Below are positions 16,208 to 27,364 of a DNA stretch of 64,000 nt, in pieces. The notes under the pieces were generated by a model, which had not been told where the DNA came from, did no database searches, and was given only the letters and a program-made list of their open reading frames with translations. The position numbers and the translations under genes are program-made. This DNA is from Acanthamoeba sp. SK_2022b (lineage: Eukaryota > Discosea > Longamoebia > Acanthamoebidae). Where the stretch lies: the NCBI GenBank assembly GCA_027943245.1, contig JANDJZ010000083.1, positions 62,001 to 126,000 of the forward strand. Reading direction: 5' to 3'. How positions within the stretch are numbered: position 1 is the stretch's first letter; each line of letters begins with the position of its first letter.

Positions 16208-16884
16208 ACTCGTTCTCCTTGTGTTGTGGGTGGTGGTGTGTGCAGAACTTTTGTTCAAGTAGATGCTGTTGTTGTGTTGTTCCTGATACTGCTGTTGTCT
16301 TCTAGTTGTAGCGCGCGAGGAGGAAGCAAGCGGTAGGTTGGATCAGGGTTTGGGTGAGTCGAGGTGGAGAATGAATGAATGAAATGAAGAGCGCTTGTGT
16401 CTGCGAGTTGGTGATGTTCAGCTAGCTGATAAGGGGGGAGGTGAAGCGGGGAGATGGCGATTTATCAACCCACAGTCTCACGCTCTGACGAATGCCGTGT
16501 CGAGACATGAAGGTACACCCTGTCAAACACTTGCAAGCCGGAGTTGAGGGGTCCGGGCCTTCCACAGATCCCGGCTAGAACCCGCCCGGGCCTCTGGCCG
16601 TGCGCCGAGGTTAGTCCCCCAAGGCTCCGTCTGCCCTCTTCTGCAGAATCTCGCCCAAGCTTCCGGTCAAGGAGGGCCGTCACGGCATGTTGTCCCGTAC
16701 GACCGCCAGGTGACTCCCACCACGACAAACTCACGTCGTTACAAGAATGAATCCTTTCACGTTTTCGGAATCGTTTCACTTGCAATCCTGAAGTGCTTGG
16801 TGTGCCGTCTTCTACAATAAACCCAACGTTGCTTGTACTGTGTTGTTGTTATTTATTTATGTTTTCGTTGACAAGGTTGGCGCT
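16208..16884. other. Intergenic region with no clear gene
   Basis: This 677-bp stretch lacks a convincing protein gene. The part at 16480-16770 is GC-rich. It can form short hairpins, for example CCGGGC (16555-16560) with GCCCGG and TCTGC (about 16628) with GCAGA. That could mean a non-coding RNA, but I could not match any known RNA class. The 3' part before 16885 holds an ATTTATTTATG tract whose minus strand carries AATAAA, a likely poly(A) signal for the armadillo gene. Confidence 0.4.
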
Positions 16885-19800
16885 TTACTTCTTGACGAGA
16901 GCCTGCTTGGCCCAATCGGCGCCCTTGGCCACGGCCTCCGATGGCGACTGCGCCAGCTCGAGCAGGGCGCCGATGGCGCCGGCGTCGACGAGGATGGCTC
17001 GCCTCTTCTTGCTGTTGTGGGCGAGCGACCAGATGAGCCCCTCAGTGTAGTATTGCAGCCGCTTGCTGTCGAGCGCCAGGTTCTCGACGATGGCCGACGA
17101 CACGGCGGGTGTGCCGATGAGCTCCTGGTTCTTGTTGTTGTAGAAGCACAGGTAGCACAGCAGACGCGTGGCCTGCTCCTTGATGCCTACCGTCACCGCC
17201 GCGTTGGTCGACTTGACAAACTCAACAATCACCGGAATGCCTGGAATGCACACGGGCTGGACAGGTCAGCACGGCTCACGCACACGCAACCCCACACGCG
17301 CACACAGGAGGAGGGCGGCGCGCACCCTTCTTGGCGCGGATGGCGTTCTGGCCCTTGGAGTAGAGGTAGACGAAGTTGCCGGCCGTGTAGAGGGCCACCC
17401 ACTGCACCTGCTGCTCGAGGGTCGGGCCCTGGGGCTGCTTGGGGTCGGGCGTGGCGCCAGCCACCGAGAACAGCTCTGCAGAAGCGAGAAAGGGATTGGT
17501 CAGTCAATCGATCAACTCGCGTCCAATCGGAAATCAGAGAGTGACTCGTGAGCGAGCGGGGGGGGGGTGAGTTACCGATGAGGGCCTCGACAGCGCCGCT
17601 CTGCTTGCGGAGCTTCTCCTGATTGGCCTGGTCCTGCTGGATGATCTGGCCGATGGCCGAGCACGCCGCCAGGCGCACGCGCAGGTCCTCCTTGGGCTGC
17701 AGCAGGGCCGTGAGCGACTTGATCGCTGTGTTCCGAATGCCATGGCTCGTAAGTAAAGCCTTGTTACCCCAGCGACTACAGTAGTGCGAGTGTAGTGTGC
17801 GTACCCTTGGCCTTCGCGGCGGCCTGCTGCATGCGGCGCTGCCCGGAGCAGGCGGCGCCGAGGGCGTAGGCGGCAAGCTCCTTGACCTTGGCCGAGGGCG
17901 AGGCCAGCAGGCGCACCAGTACGTCGAATCCGCTCAGCACACGGAAGCCGACCTGCGAGGGCACTGCATAGACGGACACGACACGCCGTGCGTAAGGTGG
18001 CGGCGGCGCAATGTGTGGTTAATGGTGGCGGTACCGTGATTCTTAACGGCGCGCTGGATGAGGGTGAGGCAGTTGGCCTGGACGTCCTCGTGCGCGACCT
18101 CGCCGCCGCCGACGAGCTGCACCATGAGCGCGTCGAGCGGCTTGGCCAGACGGAAGTTCTCCAGCAGCGTGTCTGCGATTTGCCAACGATCATCGAAGCG
18201 ATCAGCCGCGTTCGCGGGTACAACAAGCGAGGCTGGACACGGGCGGATGTACCCTTCTGGGTGATGTCCTCGAGGATGAAGAGGGTGGCGAGGGCCAGCT
18301 GCGGGTTGCCGCTGCTGTTCTTGAGGTGCCTCAGGAGCGGCGGGATGGCCTGCGAGTTGCCGATGCGCACGCGGTTCTTCCTGTACCTCGCCAGCTCGGC
18401 CAGCGCCTGCCAGTCATCGATTAATTTTCATTTTCATTATTTTATTTTTGATAAAAAATTGTTAAAAAATAATTAAATAATTGAGAGATTGCGTACCCTG
18501 ACGGCATTGACCTGGGAGGGCGTGGCGGGGGCGTCGCCGCCCTTGGCGATGTGCTCGACCAGCGCGGCAACGCCGTTCTTGAGCCACAGGATGTTGTGGG
18601 ACTCCTTCCTGCGCGCGAGTGGCAAAGAATGTCAGGCATGGAGACGCGTCCTAAGCAGACGATCGGCAAGCGAGAGCTGCACGTACTTGTGGAGCAGGAC
18701 CTGCTGGAGCTCGGCGGTGATCTTCTCGAGCTCGGACTCCCTGGTCTCGTTCTCGAGACGCTCGACGAGGCTCTTCACCTGGGCCTTGAGCTCCTCCTTG
18801 ACTCCCTTGTCGTCGTCGTCCTCCTTGTCGTCCGAGTCGTCGCCGTCGTCCACGGCCGCCTTGACGAACTCGCCCAGCTCGGCCAGGGCCTGGGTCACCT
18901 CCTTCTGGATGTCGGGGTCCTTGTTGTTGGCGTGCAGGTGCTTGAGGTAGGCGTCGATGCCCTTCTCCTTGATCTTCTGGCGCGACTGGTCGAACGACGC
19001 CAGGTTGCTGAAGCACACGACCGTGCGGTAGAGGTAGTCTGTGTTGTCCGTGGTCTTGGCCACCTTGAGCAGGTTGTCCAGGCACGTCGTCGCCACCAGC
19101 ACGTTGGCCTCCTCTGTTCGGTTGTCGCACATCGTCAACATCATCGTCGTCGTCTCATCATCATCATCATCATCAACAACAACAACAACAACGCAACTGC
19201 CACGCAGTGGCAGAGTAATGCGCGCGCACACATAGCTGAGGAGAGGCAGACGGACCGACGGTGGAGAGGTTGGAGAGGAGGATGAGGGTGCCCGTGCGGA
19301 TGGTCTCGTTCTCGGAGAGGAGGAGCGCCGGCACGACGTCCAGCACGCGGCCCTGAAGCAGCGGCTCCTTAAAGTGCTCTGTTTTTAATAAATAAATAAA
19401 TATGAGCGCATCGACCGTGCTGGCGTCAGCATTGCACTGGAGCGTTGTGCTGTTGCGTACCGTTGTTGGAGGCGTTGGCGAGGATGGAGACGGAGCTGCC
19501 GGTGAGCTCCTCGTCGTTCTGGCCAATCCAGGAGAGCACCTTCTTGAGGCCGTCGCCGCCGATCACGTCCTTGACGGCGTCGGCCTCCTGGGCCAAGTTG
19601 GCCAGACAGGTGGCCAGCGCGCGCTGCACCTTGATGTCCTTGGCTCCGGCGGCCTTGAGCACCTGGGCCACGCCGCCCTCCTTGATGAACGCCTCACGCA
19701 GCTCCGCTGCACATATCAAATTCCTCCCTTGTCAATCGCCATTGTGCGTGGTGCGTGTGTGGTGCGTGTGCGTGGTGCGTGGTGCGTGTGCGTGTGCGTG

Positions 19801-21234
19801 GTGCGTGTGCGTGGTGCGTGGTGCGTGGTGCGTGGTGCGTGGTGCGTGGTGCGTGTGCGTGTGCGTGTGCGTGTGCGTGTGCGTGTGCGTGTGCGTGTGC
19901 GTACAGTTGATGACGAGAGAGCCGCAGAGGAGCAGGCCAGCGTGCTGGACACTGGTGTTGTTGGACCTGACCAGCGGGATGATCTTGCCCCAGCCGCCGG
20001 CGGCCTCCACGATCAGCTCCTGGCTGTCCGGCTGCTCGGCTGTGTGCGCGGGAGAGTAACGCGTGAGCGACGAATCGAGCGCGGCCCCGCCACGCATGAT
20101 CGCGACTGTGACAGAACGGCGCTGGTACCGAGGATGGAGAGGGTCATGGTGGCCTTGGCGCGCACGTCCTCGTCCTTGATCTCGAGCAGCTCGAACAGGG
20201 GCGTGAAGCCCTCCTTGGCGGCCACGACGACCTCATCTTCGGCTGTTGGCGTGACAAAAAATGAGTTCATTTAAATATAAATATAAAAATGAAAACAAAA
20301 CAAACTATAAATAAACATATCTGCCCGGGCCCAGCAAGCCCACAAAAAGCGCATTCCTGGCATTTCTAGCTCAAGAATGAGCGGAAAAAATGTGAAAAAA
20401 GTTGAGTACCGTTGGTTGTGAGGTGGGCAAGACTGGCGGAGGCGAGGCCCTTGACCTTGGCGTGGTCGTGCTTGTACAGGGCCAGAAGCTCCTCGAGGCC
20501 GGCGTCCTCGGCCAACACTATCTGCTCCTCGCCTGCACGATCCGCCCACAACGACAAACACACGCGCACGCACACGTGTCGGAGTGAGGGCTAATTGTGG
20601 GGCAAGTGCACGCACACGAAAGCAAAGTCCTGTCGCTGCGAGGACCATTTGTGGGGAGATGGGAGCGCTCGAGATACAGCAAAGAAAACATCCCCTCGCA
20701 CGCGGCGTGAGCGAGCTTCGCCGGTGCGCCAACACGAAGCCTCCCCAACCACACAGCCGGGGGGGGGGGCAAAGATCGAAAGCGACACATAATAATAAAG
20801 AGAGATATTATATTGTATAATTATACAATATAATATGTGAAAATTCAAGTGCCATACGGAAGCGAATAATAAAAGATTTAAGAATAGCACACGTGAAATA
20901 GGTCATTAAAAGCCGTACCAACGGTGGTGTAGGCCTGGCGGAGGGTCTTGACCTTGGGTCGCCTGAGAGTCTTGAGCGCGACGGTTCCCCGGTAGGCCGA
21001 CCGCGTACCAAAGCTGCTTGCGCTGCGGCTGGTCTCGCCGTCCAATCCGCCCTGCTGAACGTTCTACAACAATCGATTAAAAACCAGTGACACGTCCAAC
21101 AATCCAACGATTTTTGTATTAATCAAGGAACCTGTTTATGTATGTCTACAGTTGTTACGTAAAGTTAATCACAAACAAGGAGTAATATGGTTCGGTACCG
21201 TGTTGTCAGCGTCTTCGAAATCAACACCGAACAT
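16885..21234 (-). CDS. Armadillo-repeat protein A (tandem paralogue)
   Basis: The start is MFGVDFEDADN at 21234. The second exon carries a basic, Ser/Thr-rich leader (TRSAYRGTVALKTLRRP), followed by a chain of armadillo repeats to the TAA at 16885. Repeat cores include GLEELLALYKHDHAKVKGLA, VQRALATCLANLAQEADAV, LLSENETIRTGTLILLSNLS, ALAELARYRKNRVRIGNSQA and VRLAACSAIGQIIQQDQAN. A Glu/Asp-rich linker (DDGDDSDDKEDDDDKG) and a coiled-coil-like segment (LKAQVKSLVERLENETRE) interrupt the array near its middle. Armadillo arrays form a superhelix that binds partner proteins; no enzymatic motif is seen. Most introns fall between repeat units. The intron at about 20535-20920 holds a perfect palindrome, and another (19744-19903) is a GCGTGT/GTGGT array. 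The gene is a close paralogue of the one at 21469-24921. Confidence 0.88.
19744..19903. repeat. GCGTGT / GCGTGGT tandem array in armadillo-gene intron
   Basis: About 160 bases of mixed 6- and 7-base units fill the intron between two armadillo exons. Confidence 0.95.
20805..20836. repeat. Perfect 32-bp AT palindrome
   Basis: The half-site ATATTATATTGTATAA is followed directly by its exact reverse complement, with no spacer. It lies in the longest intron of armadillo gene A. It could extrude as a cruciform or form a hairpin in the pre-mRNA. Confidence 0.97.
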
Positions 21235-21468
21235 GATGTGTGTGGAAAAGTAGTTACAGAAGATGAAGCGGGACTTGTGGAGCTGGGTTGGCTCTGTTTA
21301 TGTGCGTATGTGCGGGAAGAAAGAAGAACGTGCCCCTATCCACCCTGTCCTTGGACACCAACCCAGCAACGGCAATGGATTTAATTTAGTCCAACCAATC
21401 ACCTAGCAAGGTTTGTCGACAGCCAATGGCAAGCATGCCAAGCACGTGGGCTCACGGCGCCTGTTCGT
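21235..21468. promoter_or_regulatory. Gap between tandem armadillo genes
   Basis: The 234-bp gap holds the 3' end of the upstream paralogue and the promoter of armadillo gene A. No strong motif is seen. It contains a short ORF that I regard as chance. Confidence 0.45.
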
Positions 21469-24400
21469 CTACTTCTTGGTCAGCACCTTCCTGGCCCAGA
21501 CGGCGCCCTTGGCGACGGCCTCTGAGTCCGATTGTGCCAACTGCGAAGAAGGGTGAGGCAGCTATGTGACATCAAGGTTAGGAGGAGAAGACCGCATACC
21601 GCCATGACGGCACCAATGGCGCCGGCGTTGACGAGGATGGCGCGCCTCTTCTTGCTGTGGTTGGCGAGCGACCAGATGAGTCCCTCGGCGTAGTATTGCA
21701 GCCGCTTGCTCTCGAGCGCCAAGTTGGCCACCACCGCTGCCGCCACGGGGGGCGTGCCGATGAGCTCCTGGTTCTTGGTGCTGTAGAAGCACATGTAGCT
21801 CAACAGACGCGTGGCCTGCTCCTTGTGGGCCAGCGTCACGACCGGGTCTTCCGACGTGACGAATCCCGTTACGATGGGGATGCCTATGTGCGGCGAGCGA
21901 CTGTTGAGTCGGAGCTACACAAGAGGGAGGGAGATTGGTACAGTTCTTGGTGCGCAGCGCGTTCTGAGCCTTGGAGTAGAGATACGAGAAATTGCCGGCT
22001 GTGGAGAGGGCGATCCACTGGGCTTGTTGCTCGAGGGATAACCCGCTGGGGCTCTTGGGATCGGGGGTGGAGCCCTTCACGCCCATTAAGTCTGTTCGGG
22101 TCAAGAGACGCGCAACCATAGGGTTGTGAGAAAACGAGCTCCAATCGCGCATGTCTTGGGGAAGGTACCGACGAGGGCCTCGACGGCACCCTTTTGGGAG
22201 CAGAGCTTATGCTGGTTGGACTGGTCCTGCTGGATGACCAGTCCAAGAGCTGAGCACGCGGCCATGCGTACAGGCAGCTCCTCCCTTGAGTGCATCAGCC
22301 CAGACAGGACCGGAATGGCTGGTATGTTGCAATTGCGTGAGCTTGAGCTGCTGTGGACTCACCTCCAAAAGTACTCGCACCTTTGGCCTTGGCCGCTGCC
22401 TGTTGCATGCGACGCTGGCCGCCACAAGCGCCTCCCAGTGCGTAAGCCGCGAGCTCCTTGACCATGGGCGAAGGCGAAGCCAGCAGGCGCACAACCATCT
22501 CGTAGCCCTTCTTCACTCGGAACTCCACTTGCGCCGGAGCTGTGTCACAGCACAATTAGAGAACAGCCAGTGAGGGAATAGTGGTCTGTCCGCACGATTA
22601 TCGAGAACCCAGCGGTGGAGTAGAATGAGACAGCTGCTCATGACCTCCACATTGGGTTCAGTGCTCGTGAGGTGCATCTTCAGAACGTCGAATGGCATCG
22701 CCTCTTGGAACTTAAGAAGCAGCGTGTCTGAGGGGGAGGAAATCACGTACAATTTATGGTTGGTGGGGTTATCCGAGGGCCATGGGAGCTGAGGGACGTG
22801 TACCCTTTTGGGTGAGGTCCTCCAGCACGAACAGAGTGGCGAGCACGACTGGAATGTTGGCGCTGCTGTATTTGAGATGCCTCACGAGCGGCGGGATGGC
22901 CTGCGAGTTGCCGATCCGCACGCGGTTCTTACGGTACTTGGCCAGCTCGGCCAGCGTCCTGATGGCGTAGCACTGTGAGGGTGTGGCGGGGACTTCGCCG
23001 CCCTTGGCGATGTGCTCGACCAGGGCGCCTACACCGTTCTTCATCCACAGGATGTTGTGGGACTCCTTTCTGCGTTTGGGGCAGTCAGCGGCTGGTAACT
23101 AACTCCCAATGAGAGTACACGGGCGCACGCACTTATGTTGAATGATGAGGTAGAGCTCAACCGTGGTCTTCTCGAGGTCAGACTCTTGCTTCTCCGTCTC
23201 CAGTCTGTCGACGAGTAGCCTAATCTGGGACTTGAGCTCATCCTTTACTGCCTTAGGGTCGTCGTCATCCTCCTCCTCTTCCTTCTCCCTCGCTCTGCGT
23301 TGACCGGCCGAACCACCGCCCACCATCACACCCATTTCGGCCAGCGCCTGCGTTATCTCGTGCCGAACGTTCAAGTCCTGGGTGAGTGCGTGGTGCTCCT
23401 TGAGGAAGTCAACAACGCCTCTGTCCTTGAGACGCTGCTGTGAGTCCTCGAATGAAGCAAGGTTGTTGATGCACATCACAGCATGGAGAACGTGGTCAAC
23501 GTTATCCGCCTCCTTTGCCACCTTGAGGATGTTGTCAAGGCACGCCAAGGCCGCTTTGTTGCCGTCCTCTGATAACACACTCACGAAGCTGAGGGACCAC
23601 ACACGGGTGTACGTGACAAAGGGTACTAACGTACCGATGCTGGAGAGGTTGGCCAGCAACAGCAGGGCACCTGTCCTTACTGTGTCGTTATCGGAGAGGA
23701 TAAGCGGTTTCACCACCTCCAGCACGCCCTCACCAACCAGATTTTCTTTCAGCTCATCTACGGCCGTACAAGGTAAGTGATTAACGCAGCACTGTGTAGC
23801 TGGTGGACTCGCACCTGAGTTGGAGGCGTTGGCAAGAATGGTCAACGACGCGCCAGAGAGCTCTTCATCGCCCAGTGCAATCCATCCGAGTATGGTGCGG
23901 ACCATGCCGCCGCTTACGCTCTCCTTGGCGGCCTTGGCGTTCTGCGCCACATTGGCAAGGCAGGTGGCCATCGCCCGCTGCACCTTGAGCTCCTTGGCCT
24001 GCTGGGCAACCTTGAGCACCTGGCCGACTCCCCCTCCCTTGATGAAGGAGCTGCAGAGCTCAGCTGTGGGTCACACGAGCGATTAAGACCTGTCCTCCTA
24101 TGTCGAACAGTGGTTCAGCTGGGAGAGAGTACGGTTGACCACCAAAGAGCCACACAGAAGGAGACCAGCGTGCTGAACGGTCGGGTGGCTAGATTTGGCC
24201 AAGGAGATGATCTTGGTCCAGCTGCCGGCCGCTTCAAGGATCAGCTCCTGACTTTCGGGATGCTCAGCTATGCCACCACAAAGAAGGCGTCAGCTTCTAC
24301 GGCCACACATGTCGGGTTTTAGTTTGCTTACCGAGGATGGCGAGGGTCATCGCGGCTTTGGTGCGGATATCCTCCTCTCGCAACTCGAGCAGCTCGAAGA

Positions 24401-24921
24401 GGGGTGTGAAGCCCTCGGATGTTGTTACGACCACCTCCTCCTCACCTGTGGGCACCCAACGAAGCGTTGGTGATGAGCGTTGTAAAGGCAGTTAAGTAGA
24501 AACAGTACTGTTGGCCGTCAGCTGTGTGAGCACTTTGGAGGCCAAGCCCTTGACCTTGGGGTGTTCGTGTTGGTGGAGACAGAGCAGCTCTTCCAGGCCG
24601 CCGTCTTCGGCCAGGATGATTTGCTCTTCCTCTGAAGGCACCCGCGTCTCCAAATGGTCACTACGCGTCTAGTATGCAGAGAGGGGTGGCCACTAACCAA
24701 CAGAGTTTGAGTACACGGATCGTAGAGTTTGTACGCGAGGCCTTTTGAGCGTCTTTAGAGCAATGGTGCCCCTATACGCTGATCTTGTTCTCGAGCGTGT
24801 GCGCACATCCTCGTCTTCCACTCCTCCGTTCTGTCACAAGAGATGATGAGTGCGGGCGTTGGCCAAACAACACAAATCTGGGGGGAAGCTCTACCGCTTC
24901 GTCGAAGTCGGCCTTAAACAT
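21469..24921 (-). CDS. Armadillo-repeat protein B (tandem paralogue)
   Basis: The start is MFKADFDEA at 24921 and the stop is TAG at 21469-21471, ending ARKVLTKK. The order of modules copies armadillo gene A: basic leader (TRSAYRGTIALKTLKRP), armadillo repeats, an acidic/coiled middle part (KEEEEDDDDPKAVKDEL, LKSQIRLLVDRLETEKQE), more repeats, and a conserved end (GLIWSLANHSKKRRAILVNAGAIGA). One exon near 23100-24019 reads continuously over regions that are split in gene A. Its introns lack the long repeat arrays, so the gene is about 0.9 kb shorter. Role: probably a protein-binding scaffold; partners are unknown. The two genes clearly arose by tandem duplication. Confidence 0.87.
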
Positions 24922-25197
24922 AGCTAGCTGTCAGTAATATAAGATTTTCTATCTCGAGATGTAATGCAGTGTTGCCCAGTATACAAGGAATTGGTCTAGC
25001 TTCTCGAAGAGGCGCGTGGTAACTTGCTTGTTGTCATCCTGTACGACCGTTTTTATCGTAACTTTAAAACGGTCGTACAGAATGTGAGCAACGCAAGCAC
25101 GTGGAGGTGACGTGGCCTGGTGGCAACCCTTGGCGAAACAAGCGTCACAAGGCCTTCTCGACCACAGCAAACGCCACAGCCATCACACTCCAACTAT
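24922..25197. promoter_or_regulatory. Divergent promoter region (armadillo B / RDEL protein)
   Basis: This 276-bp region separates two divergent genes. It contains a strong inverted repeat at 25035-25084 (listed separately). Confidence 0.5.
25035..25084. repeat. Inverted repeat (hairpin) in divergent promoter
   Basis: Arms 25039-25053 and 25066-25080 are perfect 15-bp complements (CTGTACGACCGTTTT and its reverse complement) around a 12-nt loop. They extend to 19 bp with a single mismatch (25035-25053 / 25066-25084). The perfect part of the arms contains a GTAC and CGACCG core. Confidence 0.96.
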
Positions 25198-26607
25198 ATG
25201 GACAACTCTAAGGTGAAGTTCGCACTGTGCTCTCTAGTGTTGTTGTGCTTGGCCCTGGGCACCTGGGCCGTGACCACTACGCCAACTGGTTTCAAGGTCT
25301 TTGGTGAAGACGACAACTTCGACAAGGCCACTGCCAAAGGCCAGTGGCTTCTTCTCCTGTACTCGCGCTCTTGCTCTCCCAACTGCGTTGCCGTATATTC
25401 TAACCTGCAGTTGCAGCACACACTCCAAGCACTGCGGTGACGGCGTGTGCGACCGAGCCGAGCAGATGGTGCTGGAAACCGCCGCCGCATACAAGGAAGT
25501 TGGCTACGAGTTCAACCTCACCCGCGTCGACTGTTATGAATTCCCCGACCCGTGCCTCGACTACGGCGTCAAGAAGAGATATCCCTTCGTCGCTGTGTAC
25601 GCCTTGCCTGATGACAAGCCTAGCTGTGGCAACACCTAATTGTAGGTGCGTTTGGCGATGTTATGGTAGAAACTATCACAAGCTGGTGAAAAAGGGGGTG
25701 CAGTTCAAGCAAGGGATCGCGGCCGATAGCACGAAGCCCCAGAGTGTGGGCTCTGCGAGTGAGTTCAAGGTGACTTTCCACCTCTATTCTCTTTCAGACG
25801 CTATCGTAACCACTTGGCTTTCATGTAGCGCTTCGTGGATAGTCACATCGAACCGGACATCATGCGTATTGATGAGTCAAACGTGAACCTCATTACCACG
25901 GGCCACTGGCTGCTTCAATTGTACTCCGCCTCCCTTGGCTCAAAATTCCTCAACCTGACCGAACGCAATGCCAGATACGCTCCTTTCAACAAGTGCAAGT
26001 ATAGCCGAGACTCGTGGTCCTTCTGGACCAGTGTAGCTGCTCATGCTCGAAGGACCAAGGAGTTCAACGTGGCTCGCATTCTGTGTACACCGACCTTCAA
26101 CGTCGGTACGGCTTCTCCCTCGTTCAATGTAGTTGGTGGTGATCGTCCGGATCTCATCCAAATGACTCGTCACAGAGCTCTGCACCAAGTTCGTTGAGAA
26201 CGTGACCGACTCTAAGAACTTCCCCGTTATCTTCTCGTACTCCCTCAAGCCCACCCAGCTCTCCGACCGCGCAGGCTTACACACAAGATCTGTGCAGGTA
26301 TGACGGGTACGGGACAGAGCTCTACACCGGTCTGTGGGGCGTGCCAGAGATCATCCAATGGTGGAGAAGCTCTACCGCGGAGAGGGAGCGAGCGAGGGAG
26401 GAGGCACGACTGGCACCAGTCAAGGAAGAAGAGGACGATCAGCAGGTTGAGGAGAACAGCGACGGAGACGTAGAGGAGGAAGCTGTGATGGACTCGGTTT
26501 CTGCCCAGGTCGCCCATGTGCAGGAGGAACTGGAAGCTGAGATCGTAGAGGAGGACAGCCCGTTCCAAGACACTAATGCGACCCGCACGTCGAGAGACGA
26601 GCTGTGA
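25198..26607 (+). CDS. ER-resident thioredoxin-like protein ending in RDEL
   Basis: The start MDNSKVKFALCSLVLLCLALG is a classic cleavable signal peptide, and the C-terminus TSRDEL is a KDEL-type retrieval signal, so the product should reside in the ER. Two regions resemble degenerate thioredoxin folds: ATAKGQWLLLLY followed by VCDRAEQMVLETAAAY and KKRYPFVAV, and later NLITTGHWLLQLYSAS followed by NFPVIFSYS and TGLWGVPEIIQWW. No canonical CxxC is seen; the nearest is CGDGVC. A Glu-rich tail (KEEEDDQQVEENSDGDVEE) precedes RDEL, as in many calcium-binding ER proteins. Introns are short (for example 25359-25416, 58 nt). Near 26200-26280 the frame must change; I could not choose firmly between a short intron and a sequencing indel. 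It may act as a PDI-like chaperone lacking oxidoreductase activity; this is inference. Confidence 0.75.
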
Positions 26608-26707
26608 GCAAGCAGATGTCACCCAATGGGAAAACCTGAGGAAACAACATCCTTTTTGTAGGTGGCGCATCACGTGCTCGATGGCAGGCCGCCAGGGGGT
26701 GGTCGCC

Positions 26708-26717
26708 GGATCGATCC
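26708..26717 (+). promoter_or_regulatory. B-box-like Pol III promoter motif (weak)
   Basis: GGATCGATCC fits the B-box consensus GWTCRANNC. It sits in a tRNA-arm-like GC-rich stretch (26660-26732) just before the fold-back region. No good A-box or cloverleaf could be drawn, so this may be chance or a decayed SINE head. Confidence 0.2.
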
Positions 26718-26738
26718 CCACCTCCGCCCGCACTACTA

Positions 26739-27364
26739 ACCCTTTTTTCATTGCTGGCGTTCTTGCAGTTCCACTGCAACCGTATCAATAGACTTGGGGG
26801 AAATTATTATCCCTGCCTTTTTCTGAAGTTTCCGGGCTGAAATTTCATAGCAGAAAGCTGAAAAACTAATCTTAGAGCTTATGTTTGTAGACAAAGCTTT
26901 TGGTGCGAATATGTGACAGGTATTTGATTTATATAGAGCCTTTTTTCAACCAGGTTGCCACGAAAATTCGTAGCCAATAGCAACTTTTCCGGAGAATAAG
27001 AAAATTATGCTATAGGACATTTTGAGTGAATTTTCGTAGCAACCTGGTTGAAAACAAGTAAGAGTGAAAATCGAAACTGGAAGAAAGTTTTTGTCCTTTT
27101 CTAGTCTACAGTTTTTTGGTTTTTCTTGTTTCTAGGGATACCAAGCAGGGGAAAGGAAAACATGAGGGAAAAGTAAGACTCTAGTTTTCTTACTGATTTC
27201 CCCCAAGTCTATTTTCTTGTTTTTCCTTCTTCCCCGCGCCGTTGATAAGTTGTTTTCTTTCGCCTTGAGTCGCAAAAGCTGGGTCGATAGAAAAGCGTTG
27301 CTCTTCTCCCCGCTTGCGCACACCCTTTTTATGTTTTGCGTTTTCTTAAGGTTCCACTGCAACC
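26739..27364. mobile_element. Candidate fold-back/MITE-like element with flanking direct repeats
   Basis: Direct repeats at 26739-26781 and 27322-27364 share the plan ACCCTTTTT..., GCGTT(T)TCTT, GTTCCACTGCAACC. Inside are an outer inverted repeat (26787-26804 / 27196-27213, perfect 18 bp) and an inner one (26943-26969 / 27028-27054, 27 bp with one mismatch). No transposase ORF is present. The combination resembles a non-autonomous fold-back element, but element ends and target-site duplications are not proven. Confidence 0.5.

Noticed and set aside
16605..16620. Possible telomerase RNA template (CUAACC on the minus strand)
   Set aside because: Only six bases match, short of the one and a half repeats a template needs, and no pseudoknot was seen.
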